12,317 nucleotides of DNA, from contig JAUUYB010000018.1 in the NCBI GenBank assembly GCA_030590605.1, positions 1 to 12,317 of the forward strand, given 5' to 3'. Made by a program: the position numbers and the translations under genes. Shown here piece after piece: positions 5,912-12,136 of the stretch (positions within the stretch are counted from its first letter, which is position 1; every line of letters begins with the position of its first letter). Under the pieces are notes generated by a model. That model saw nothing but the letters and a program-made list of their open reading frames with translations, ran no database searches and had not been told where the DNA came from. Source of the DNA: Candidatus Woesearchaeota archaeon (GTDB taxonomy: Archaea; Nanobdellota; Nanobdellia; Woesearchaeales; JAUUYB01).

Positions 5912-6916
5912 ATGGATATCATCGAACAAGCTGGGAAGGTGTTTCGAGAGAATTTTTCTCCAGAGACATGTTTCGAGAGAGCGGTCTTCTTCTCCTGGTA
6001 CTGCGGAATCGCGGATTGTACATATTGTTATATGTCGACACAGCCAAAGGAAGTCATAGAGAAGAGAAAATTTGCCCGTAGGAGTGTAGAGAGCATAATC
6101 GCTGAATTCATCATCTGCAAGAAGCTTGGATGGGATATCGGGTTCTTTTCAGGCGGTCATGACGCGTTTTCACATGGGGATTTCAAGGAACTATTATCCC
6201 AGATACATCATGTCACAGGGGAAAAGATATGGATAAATGTAGGGGCATTAAGTTCAGATGAAATCGAGGAGTTCAGGCCTTATATCAAAGGGATCGTCGG
6301 AGCAGTCGAGACAGTAAATCCTGAAATCCATGATAAAGTATGTCCATCGAAACCTATTGAGCCGATGGAGAAGATGTTCGAAAACGCTTCAGGGTTATCT
6401 AAGGCTATCACAATCATATTGGGGTTAGGGGAAACAATCGATGATACTGAAAGAATGTTTAATCTTATCCGTAAGCATGATATATCAAAAGTCCATCTAT
6501 ATGGTCTTAATCCACATCCTGGAACCGAGTTCGAGAATGCGAAACCGCCGACAATCGAGTATCAGGCAGAATGGATCGCCCGGACAAGAGTCGAGTTTCC
6601 AAAAATCGATATACAATGCGGAATCTGGCTCGATCGAGTGGACAGGGTGCCAGATCTTCTAGAGGCAGGAGCGAATTCTATCTCAAAATTCCCTGCGATA
6701 CGGCATTTCGGAAATGAAGCGGCTCATGCTATCGAGGAAGGAGCGAACTCTGTAGGCAGGAGATTTCAGGGCAGCCTCACTGTACTCCCTGAAATCGACC
6801 CATTAAAGGAAACTGCTGGAATCGAAGGGGAGCTACGGGAGAAAGTTGTAGGTAAGATAGAGAGCTATCTCAAGTCAATGAGAAAGAATCTTGAAAAAAA
6901 CAAGCAAGAGAAATGA
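5912..6916 (+). CDS. Radical SAM protein, BioB/HydE-like, with CX4CX2C cluster motif
   Basis: This 334-aa protein is of a size typical for a single-domain radical SAM TIM barrel. Cys31, Cys36 and Cys39 in WYCGIADCTYCYM should hold the 4Fe-4S cluster, but the spacing is CX4CX2C rather than the usual CX3CX2C; Tyr38, next to the last Cys, is the typical aromatic. FFSGGHD (78-84) sits where the SAM-binding GGE motif is expected. IILGLGET (168-175) and NPHPGTEFEN (200-209) match the GlGEt and PGTplE segments of the BioB, HydE and PylB group. Four further Cys residues lie at 20, 69, 144 and 236. The C-terminal 30 residues are Lys-rich. The substrate is unknown: no biotin, thiamine, pyrrolysine or hydrogenase genes are nearby, and the gene has its own promoter. 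The fold is confident and the subfamily moderate. HmdB, which has an altered spacing (CX5CX2C), is the closest known analogy and not a match. Confidence 0.85.
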   Translation: MDIIEQAGKVFRENFSPETCFERAVFFSWYCGIADCTYCYMSTQPKEVIEKRKFARRSVESIIAEFIICKKLGWDIGFFSGGHDAFSHGDFKELLSQIHHVTGEKIWINVGALSSDEIEEFRPYIKGIVGAVETVNPEIHDKVCPSKPIEPMEKMFENASGLSKAITIILGLGETIDDTERMFNLIRKHDISKVHLYGLNPHPGTEFENAKPPTIEYQAEWIARTRVEFPKIDIQCGIWLDRVDRVPDLLEAGANSISKFPAIRHFGNEAAHAIEEGANSVGRRFQGSLTVLPEIDPLKETAGIEGELREKVVGKIESYLKSMRKNLEKNKQEK

Positions 6917-6917
6917 T

Positions 6918-6993
6918 ATAATAAATCTCACCTGAGCTAGCCAGAGATTTATCTGGGGTATATTACCCCTCCCTTTAGGGTGAGATTTATTAT
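6918..6993. repeat. Large hairpin 1 (15-bp perfect arms) after the radical SAM gene
   Basis: Arms 6918-6932 and 6979-6993 are perfectly complementary over 15 bp; the arm starts 2 nt after the radical SAM stop codon. Within the 46-nt loop two smaller stems compete: CCAGA/TCTGG (6941-6945 with 6952-6956) and GGGGTA/TACCCC (6955-6960 with 6964-6969). A core at 6967-6984 matches hairpin 2 at 15 of 18 positions. It may act as a terminator or 3'-end stabiliser, or derive from a mobile-element end. Confidence 0.8.
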
Positions 6994-6995
6994 TC

Positions 6996-7091
6996 CAAAA
7001 ATTCGGGTTCTAGAATAATTAGCAAGCCCGATGAATACCCTTCCATTTAGGGTGGGGATAGGGCTTGCGGATTAGTGAACCCGAATTTTTG
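6996..7091. repeat. Large hairpin 2 (15-bp perfect arms) between convergent genes
   Basis: Arms 6996-7010 and 7077-7091 are perfectly complementary over 15 bp, with A5 at the left base and T5 at the right, the form of a bidirectional terminator; it begins 10 nt after the permease stop on the minus strand. An inner perfect 8-bp stem pairs GCAAGCCC (7022-7029) with GGGCTTGC (7061-7068). An innermost stem ACCCT/AGGGT (7037-7041 with 7049-7053) contains the core shared with hairpin 1 (7038-7055). Only 2 nt separate the two hairpins. Confidence 0.8.
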
Positions 7092-7101
7092 TTATATTGT
7101 T

Positions 7102-8325
7102 CTACTCATATCTTAATGAGTCAACGGGTTTCTGTCTTGATGCGTTGAATGCGGGAATCATACCTGATATCGTGCCTACAAGTGTCGCGAAGACTAAGCA
7201 TCCAATGAATAAGACAAGCGGGAAGGAGGGTTTCAAGAATCCCCATCCGAGATTGTCTAAGATGACTCCTCCCATGTAGCTAAGCGAGACTCCTACAATT
7301 ATGCCTATGATCCCTGCGAGGAATCCAAGGATAGATGATTCTAGAAGGAAAACTGTCAGGATCTCCATATTCTGTGCACCTATCGCCTTTAGGATGCCGA
7401 TCTCTTTAGTCCTTTCGAGGATGGACGTGAACATCGTATTAGCTGTGTTTATCGCTGAAACTACGACTGAAATTACCGCAATCAAGATGATGAATCCGAC
7501 TACGATATTCAACACTATAGCGAATGATTCTATCAGCTGGGCTGCGGACTGGATGAAGAAATCCTCTTTTCCTTCTTCTAGGCCACGGTCCTTTCGCATG
7601 TTCTTTTTCGCCCGTTCCCTGATCTCCTCAATACGGGATACATCATCCACTTGCGCAAGAATCATCGCGTAATTGATATTATCATCTTCAGTGAGCTCCT
7701 TATATGCATCTTCGGTGATATAGATATTTGAGTCATCAGAAGGATTCCCTATCTCTTCGAATATCCCTACTATTGTGAAATCCTGGTCATTTATCGTGAA
7801 TTTGTCTCCCAGCCCGCTCGGCTTCCTGAAGACCCCATTTTCGAGGGTGTAACGGTATCCGAGCACTACCCTGCTATCATCACCTTTATCAAGATTCCTT
7901 CCTTCCATCAAATCTACGGTCATCAAGCTCATAGACAGATCGAGATCGTCCTTGTCCTCTACTGGCAAGGAAACGACATAGACATATTTTGTCTGGTCGC
8001 CTTTCTCGACCTCTGCACCGGTAAATGCCATGGCTGCAGCATTCTCCACTCCTCTGGTCTTTTCAAGGGTCTCAATATCTGATTCCTCCAACCTGAAAGT
8101 GTCATCTGAACCAGGAGCGCCTATCCCTCTAGCCTGAACTATCAGCTTGTCTGTGCCGATATCACTAGAAATATCATTGATGTAAGTGAACAGACCGAGG
8201 CCGAAAGATACGAAGATGAAAATCGTCGATATACCTACGAATATCGAGATGATAGTGAGTGCGCTCCGAAGTTTCCTGTTCATCAGGTTCTTCGTCGCAT
8301 AGCTGAAGTTCTCTTTCGATATCAT
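7102..8325 (-). CDS. MacB/FtsX-type ABC transporter permease (second copy)
   Basis: This 407-aa integral membrane subunit has one N-terminal helix (about 22-45) after a basic NLMNRKLRSALT segment, an extracellular MacB-type core domain of about 220 residues, then three C-terminal helices ending in PAFNASRQKPVDSLRYE. The coupling segment TMFTSILERTKEIGILKAIGAQN, shown here in two parts as TMFTSILERTKE and IGILKAIGAQN, is the conserved motif that contacts the ATPase. Such permeases do not move substrate through the membrane; they transmit ATP-driven motion to the outside domain. The start overlaps the preceding permease stop by ATGA (8322-8325), indicating coupled translation. It is paralogous to that neighbour, suggesting a heterodimer. 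It is the last gene of the operon. Substrate is unknown: peptides, lipoproteins or antimicrobials are all possible. Confidence 0.9.
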   Translation of the reverse strand: MISKENFSYATKNLMNRKLRSALTIISIFVGISTIFIFVSFGLGLFTYINDISSDIGTDKLIVQARGIGAPGSDDTFRLEESDIETLEKTRGVENAAAMAFTGAEVEKGDQTKYVYVVSLPVEDKDDLDLSMSLMTVDLMEGRNLDKGDDSRVVLGYRYTLENGVFRKPSGLGDKFTINDQDFTIVGIFEEIGNPSDDSNIYITEDAYKELTEDDNINYAMILAQVDDVSRIEEIRERAKKNMRKDRGLEEGKEDFFIQSAAQLIESFAIVLNIVVGFIILIAVISVVVSAINTANTMFTSILERTKEIGILKAIGAQNMEILTVFLLESSILGFLAGIIGIIVGVSLSYMGGVILDNLGWGFLKPSFPLVLFIGCLVFATLVGTISGMIPAFNASRQKPVDSLRYE

Positions 8326-9539
8326 GCTCTCAATGCATCAACTGGATTCATCTTCGCTGCCTGCAACGCTGGAATCACCCCTGATGCCGCTCCTAATATG
8401 AATGATGCTACCAATGCGCCTACCATAAGCAGGATATTGATCTGCGGTGCGACATCAGTACCAAGCGTAGACTGGAGAATCTTAGTCCCTAAAATAATCC
8501 CAAGGGTTCCGATAAGGATTCCTATCCCTCCTCCGACAGTCCCCAGAAGCCCGGATTCCACGAGGAACAAGAAGAAGATATCTTTGTTCTGTCCGCCGAT
8601 CGACTTCATGATGCCTATCTCCTTCGTCCTTTCGATCACTGCAGTGAACATAGTATTGATGATCCCGATCGCTCCTACGATCATCGAGATCCCTGCTATG
8701 ATGACTATGAAAGCCTGGACACCTCCAAGCACGTCATTGACTGAATCTACCACTGCCTGGGCAGTATCGACGCTGAAATCCTCCTCGCCTTCTTTCACAT
8801 CCCTCTCTTTCCGGAGAAGTTTTTCGATAGATGATTTAGCCTTGTCGATATCATCGAGATCCTTGACACGAGCGATGAATAGGTCTGCTTCGTCCCCTAT
8901 ATCCAGAAGGTCTTTCATCGGATCCTCAAGCATGAGCATTATGTTATCTATGAGGAAACTTCCCTGGGATTCCATGATGCCTATGACATTAAAATGCTCA
9001 TCATTGATGAGGATCTGGTCGCCTGGAAACACAGCCTTGCCATAGCTGTTGTCGTCTTCCATAAAATTCGATCCTAGGACTACGCTTTTAGCATCCCCGT
9101 CACGCAGCATCCTGCCATCCTGTGTCTCAATCCCAAGGATCGAAAGAATTTCTTTTCCTTTCCTTCCTTCAGGAAGGCTCATCAGGAAACCGATGTCTAA
9201 TCTATCATTATACTCTGTCTTTGTCCCTCTTATCAGTCTCACAGCTGCGAAATCTACTTCAGGAATGCTCTCGATCTTGTCTATCAGGTCTGGGTCCAGA
9301 GGATTTATTACTCCAGTACCTGGAGGTCCTGAGAAAGCCACGCCACTCGCCTGAATGGTAAGAATATCCGCGCTGATGGAGCCAAACTGGCCGGTAATCG
9401 CTTCCTTCAACCCGTTCGAGAGTCCGATGAGGGCGATCACGCTCGCAATCCCTACCACTATACCAAGCATGGTCAGCCAGGAACGGAGACGCCGGCGCGA
9501 AATATTCTTGACGCCAATCCTGAAATAATCAACTATCAT
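8322..9539 (-). CDS. MacB/FtsX-type ABC transporter permease (first copy)
   Basis: This 405-aa permease has the MacB four-helix layout: TM1 at about 21-41 after basic SRRRLRSW, an extracellular core domain at about 45-265, then helices at about 275-299, 322-350 and 367-390. The coupling motif is NTMFTAVIERTKEIGIMK followed by SIGGQN, and the end is AAKMNPVDALRA, as in the family. The extracellular part is Asp/Glu-rich. Compared with its downstream paralogue, the C-terminal half is clearly similar and the extracellular domain more divergent, as expected for partners in a heterodimer. The start codon is 2 nt from the end of the upstream CARDB-type gene with only a weak ribosome-binding sequence inside that gene's tail, so reinitiation is likely. 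Confidence 0.92.
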   Translation of the reverse strand: MIVDYFRIGVKNISRRRLRSWLTMLGIVVGIASVIALIGLSNGLKEAITGQFGSISADILTIQASGVAFSGPPGTGVINPLDPDLIDKIESIPEVDFAAVRLIRGTKTEYNDRLDIGFLMSLPEGRKGKEILSILGIETQDGRMLRDGDAKSVVLGSNFMEDDNSYGKAVFPGDQILINDEHFNVIGIMESQGSFLIDNIMLMLEDPMKDLLDIGDEADLFIARVKDLDDIDKAKSSIEKLLRKERDVKEGEEDFSVDTAQAVVDSVNDVLGGVQAFIVIIAGISMIVGAIGIINTMFTAVIERTKEIGIMKSIGGQNKDIFFLFLVESGLLGTVGGGIGILIGTLGIILGTKILQSTLGTDVAPQINILLMVGALVASFILGAASGVIPALQAAKMNPVDALRA

Positions 9540-9541
9540 GA

Positions 9542-10813
9542 TCAGGCCTTTTTCTTCTTCTTCATCTTCCTGTAAAGGACTATGGAGACGATCGCTACCA
9601 CGATGATAATCACGATATACATTGTGCTTTTACCACTGCTTCCATTGCTGTTATCTGATCCGCGGCATGCCGTGAACTCGACAAGATATTCTTTGTCATA
9701 CAACACATTGCTCGTGCTCTTGTATTCGACCCTGATAGGGACCTTATATGCAGTATCACACTTGTCAACTTTTATGGTGAAGTCTTCAGTCTCGAAATCA
9801 TCTGAGTCAACATTTCCTATGTAGACTTCCTGAGGAGAGAGGATCTCGAATCCATCCTGCTCTCCTAGCTTCGTGAACAGATAATTGATGTCTTCCTGAC
9901 CTTTATTCACGAATCTTACTGTCATATCCATCTCGCTTCCTGCTGATCCTGTAGCTCGGTCAATGGAGACAAAGAGATCTGGTTCCTGTCCTACTTTTAT
10001 ACCTATTATGCCATTCTTAGTATAGTTTTCAGCAAGAGTATCTGAGTAGCTTATAGATATCGGGACCTTGTAGATGCCTGAAGCAGCATCGACATCAGCT
10101 ATCATATCAAACTCAAGCGTCCGTTTCTCGCCCGGACTCATCTGTTTGACAGTCTTGGTATTGGTAGAGCCTATCGGAGTGAACGGTAGTTCAACAAAAA
10201 TTGTCGATTGAGCATAGAGAAGGGTCAAGCTTGTCTGGACATCCTTGATCAAGGAATCTGCCATATTCGACAATGTCACCTTAAGCTTGAATTCCTCTCC
10301 TGGAGCGACGATCTCCGGTTCAGTCTCGACTGAATCGACACTTACGATAGCGTCATGCGTCTGGATCCTGACAAAATAATCATCAAGATCTACCCAGGTC
10401 ATCCCATCGTTATAACTATACTTCATCCGGATCCTATTGTTACCTTCGACAGCGTCCTTGTCAATCCTCAGCTTCCAGAAAAGCACGTATGCGTTCTCTC
10501 CTACCTGGCGTGCATCTGTATCACCTATCATGACCTGAGGATTTTTCCCCGGATCAAGTGAGAACGGATAATCTGGAATGACCTCGAAAGTCAAGTCTGT
10601 CGCAGCGACAGTCCCGAGATTCTCGATCTTGACCCTGATCTCGACATAGCCTCCTGGCTCTGCTGGATCAGGATTCTGGTTCAAAAAATTAGTATCTGGA
10701 GCATTTATGTCATAGTTCGTGCTGTCCCTTACCTTAAGGTTAGGATCTTCTACTATGGCATATGCAAGTCCTGCCATTAGCAGCAGAACAATCATAATAA
10801 TGCTGATTCTCAT
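9542..10813 (-). CDS. Membrane-anchored CARDB/NEW3-type (COG1361-like) surface protein
   Basis: This 423-aa protein has a signal peptide (residues 1-19, cleavage after AYA), a long beta-rich ectodomain, one C-terminal helix (about 397-414) and a basic RKMKKKKKA tail in the cytoplasm. The ectodomain reads as about three Ig-like units: roughly 45-150 (PGGYVEIRVKIENLGTVAAT), 160-280 (APGEEFKLKVTLSN) and 285-385 (AGSEMDMTVRFVNKG). These match the CARDB/NEW3 pattern found in COG1361 S-layer-like archaeal proteins. Only two Cys residues are present, 352 and 383, flanking the last unit, so a disulfide is likely. Its place between the ABC ATPase and the permease genes suggests it is the transporter's outside partner, in a role resembling MacA. 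That function is inferred from position and topology, not from homology to MacA. Confidence 0.85.
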   Translation of the reverse strand: MRISIIMIVLLLMAGLAYAIVEDPNLKVRDSTNYDINAPDTNFLNQNPDPAEPGGYVEIRVKIENLGTVAATDLTFEVIPDYPFSLDPGKNPQVMIGDTDARQVGENAYVLFWKLRIDKDAVEGNNRIRMKYSYNDGMTWVDLDDYFVRIQTHDAIVSVDSVETEPEIVAPGEEFKLKVTLSNMADSLIKDVQTSLTLLYAQSTIFVELPFTPIGSTNTKTVKQMSPGEKRTLEFDMIADVDAASGIYKVPISISYSDTLAENYTKNGIIGIKVGQEPDLFVSIDRATGSAGSEMDMTVRFVNKGQEDINYLFTKLGEQDGFEILSPQEVYIGNVDSDDFETEDFTIKVDKCDTAYKVPIRVEYKSTSNVLYDKEYLVEFTACRGSDNSNGSSGKSTMYIVIIIVVAIVSIVLYRKMKKKKKA

Positions 10814-10815
10814 AT

Positions 10816-10828
10816 CAATCTCCTCCTT
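10816..10828 (-). promoter_or_regulatory. Strong Shine-Dalgarno site for the CARDB-type gene
   Basis: On the minus strand AAGGAGGAGATTG lies just before ATG 10813, close to the archaeal GGAGGTGAT consensus. It is the strongest ribosome-binding site in the window and suggests that this extracellular subunit is made at high level. Confidence 0.65.
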
Positions 10829-10831
10829 TTT

Positions 10832-11527
10832 TCATGTTTTGGATTTGTCTGTTAATTTTCCATCTAAAATATAGACGACCCTGTCTGCGAACCTCGACAG
10901 GCTTGGGTCATGGGTCACCATCACTATGGTCTTATTATCTTCTGTGTGCAATTTCTTCAGGAACTCCATGACATTCACACCTGTCTTCGAGTCGAGATTG
11001 CCTGTCGGCTCGTCTGCAAGGATGACTTCAGGATCATTCACAAGTGCCCGGGCTATCGCCACCCTTTGCTGCTGCCCGCCTGAAAGTTCGGTCGGCTTGT
11101 GACCCAGTCGATCACCAAGATCCACTTTTTCCAGGAGCATCTTAGCGCGTTTGATACGCTCATCCTGGGGGATTCCCTGGAACATCATAGGAAGAGTGAT
11201 GTTCTCCATCGCAGTGAGTGTCGGAATCAGGTTGAAGCTCTGAAAGATGAATCCGATCTTCTTCCCCCTTATCTGCGCGAGCCTTGATTCTGACATCTGT
11301 GAGATGTCTTTTCCGTCCAAGAGAATCCTTCCTTTGGATGGTTTATCAAGGCAGCCTACCATATTCATCGCAGTAGACTTACCTGATCCAGACGGGCCTT
11401 GGATGCTTACGAATTTCCCTTTTTCGATCTTCAATGAAAGACCCTGCAATGCGGTCACTTCTTTCGTTCCGACCTTGTAGATCTTCCATACTTTCTCTAG
11501 GTTTATCACAGGATGTGTCATTTTCAC
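10832..11527 (-). CDS. ABC transporter ATPase, LolD/MacB type
   Basis: This 231-aa nucleotide-binding subunit powers the two MacB/FtsX permeases. All motifs are intact: Walker A GPSGSGKST (44-52), Q-loop FQSFNL (Gln96), signature LSGGQQQRVAIARAL (148-162), Walker B VILADEPTGNLD (168-179) and H-loop His206 in VTHD. The segment following Walker A, MNMVGCLDKPSKG, and the GNLD after Walker B are typical of the LolD/MacB/YknY branch rather than of importers. The start is GTG at 11527, overlapping the regulator stop as GTGA, with GGAG 5 nt upstream; an ATG at 11521 is the alternative and would remove two residues. The next gene starts 18 nt after its stop. Confidence 0.95.
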   Translation of the reverse strand: MKMTHPVINLEKVWKIYKVGTKEVTALQGLSLKIEKGKFVSIQGPSGSGKSTAMNMVGCLDKPSKGRILLDGKDISQMSESRLAQIRGKKIGFIFQSFNLIPTLTAMENITLPMMFQGIPQDERIKRAKMLLEKVDLGDRLGHKPTELSGGQQQRVAIARALVNDPEVILADEPTGNLDSKTGVNVMEFLKKLHTEDNKTIVMVTHDPSLSRFADRVVYILDGKLTDKSKT

Positions 11528-11991
11528 ATTTTCTCCATGGCAATTCTGAAGTTCTTTAGTATCTTCTCGAATTTTATTATTTGGTGCAAATAATCTTTAA
11601 TGATTTCAAGCTTCTCTGGATCTGATGATGGATCAGATTCATGCTTCTTAATAATCTCCGGAAGTTCTGTTAGGAGGATAGATGCGAAGACCTGTTCTTT
11701 CTTCATCATCTGATCTTTAATCAATTTACTCATGTCTTTTTCTATATAGAGATAAAGCCGTTTTGTTCCTGGTTTTTTTACCCTGTTCACTATTCCAGTT
11801 AACAGAAGCATCTTTAGCTTATTGCTGATTGATGAGAGGCTGTAGCCTGTCTTTCGGGTGAGTTCTTCCATAGAGATAGGTTCAGGAGATATGTATATCC
11901 TTGCGAATATCTCTGACATCAAGGGATCCATTCCCTGTACTGTTCCAGCTGCTTTTATGACCTTGATGAAGTCCTTGTCTAATGTTCCCAT
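11524..11991 (-). CDS. GbsR/MarR-like winged-helix transcriptional regulator
   Basis: From ATG 11991 the protein is 155 aa. A helical lead (1-35, with MDPLMSEIFARIYISPEPIS) precedes a winged helix: MEELTRKTG (41-49), recognition helix SLSSISNKLKMLLLTG (51-66), and a wing VKKPGTKRLYLYI (71-83). A C-terminal helical part with coiled-coil character (85-155) probably dimerises it. This arrangement is that of the GbsR branch of MarR regulators. The frame extends to a TTG at 12060, but the promoter TATA box lies inside that extension, so ATG 11991 is preferred. It is the first gene of the operon, overlapping the ABC ATPase gene by GTGA. The 10-bp inverted repeat over its transcription start suggests it represses its own operon; the ligand is unknown and may be the exporter's substrate. 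Confidence 0.82.
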   Translation of the reverse strand: MGTLDKDFIKVIKAAGTVQGMDPLMSEIFARIYISPEPISMEELTRKTGYSLSSISNKLKMLLLTGIVNRVKKPGTKRLYLYIEKDMSKLIKDQMMKKEQVFASILLTELPEIIKKHESDPSSDPEKLEIIKDYLHQIIKFEKILKNFRIAMEKM

Positions 11992-12020
11992 TTTTACAAT
12001 ATTTAGTATTTTGTAAAAAT
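11990..12020. promoter_or_regulatory. Inverted-repeat operator at the regulator promoter
   Basis: Perfect 10-bp arms ATTTTTACAA (11990-11999) and TTGTAAAAAT (12011-12020) are separated by 11 nt, so arm centres are 21 bp apart, two helical turns. The site runs from the ATG across the predicted transcription start (about 12012). Its position suits a dimeric winged-helix repressor that blocks its own transcription. Confidence 0.6.
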
Positions 12021-12033
12021 AGGAGTGTTTCTT

Positions 12034-12042
12034 ATTTATATA
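12034..12042 (-). promoter_or_regulatory. TATA box of the regulator-exporter operon
   Basis: On the minus strand TATATAAAT is centred at 12038, predicting a start near 12012 and a leader of about 20 nt before ATG 11991. It lies within the region that a TTG 12060 start would make coding. Confidence 0.6.
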
Positions 12043-12067
12043 GTTATCGATATTGGACAACGAAAAG

Positions 12068-12075
12068 TTTTATAT
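12068..12075 (+). promoter_or_regulatory. TATA box of the ParA-like gene
   Basis: TTTATATA, preceded by a BRE-like CGAAAAGT at 12061-12068, predicts transcription from about 12097 and a 40-nt leader before ATG 12137. A second TATA-like sequence lies at 12081-12087, so the exact start is uncertain. Confidence 0.5.
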
Positions 12076-12086
12076 ACTAGTATATA
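12071..12086. repeat. Perfect 16-bp palindrome in the divergent promoter region
   Basis: TATATACTAGTATATA is its own reverse complement. It overlaps the ParA-side TATA box, so it could be an operator or simply a symmetric TBP-binding site. Confidence 0.6.
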
Positions 12087-12125
12087 TTTTTCCACACTTG
12101 TTTTTATGTTATAGAGGAGAAACCA

Positions 12126-12131
12126 GAGGTG
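12126..12131 (+). promoter_or_regulatory. Shine-Dalgarno site of the ParA-like gene
   Basis: GAGGTG ends 5 nt before ATG 12137 and fixes the start. A further GAGGAGA lies at 12114-12120, too far upstream to serve this ATG well. Confidence 0.6.
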
Positions 12132-12136
12132 TAGAT

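Noticed and set aside
6918..7091. Intact insertion sequence or transposase
   Set aside because: Only 185 bp of non-coding DNA is present, with no transposase frame and no clear target duplication; at most a remnant.
8398..9045. 215-codon plus-strand frame opposite the first permease
   Set aside because: It is antisense to a well-supported MacB-type permease, has low-complexity Ser/Ile/Pro composition, and has no promoter.
11992..12060. 23-residue N-terminal extension of the regulator from TTG 12060
   Set aside because: The promoter TATA box and the inverted repeat lie inside it, and family members begin near the ATG at 11991.
12106..12114. Two-codon mini-ORF (ATG TTA TAG) in the ParA leader
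   Set aside because: Too short to call, with no evidence that it is translated; chance occurrence in AT-rich sequence is likely.
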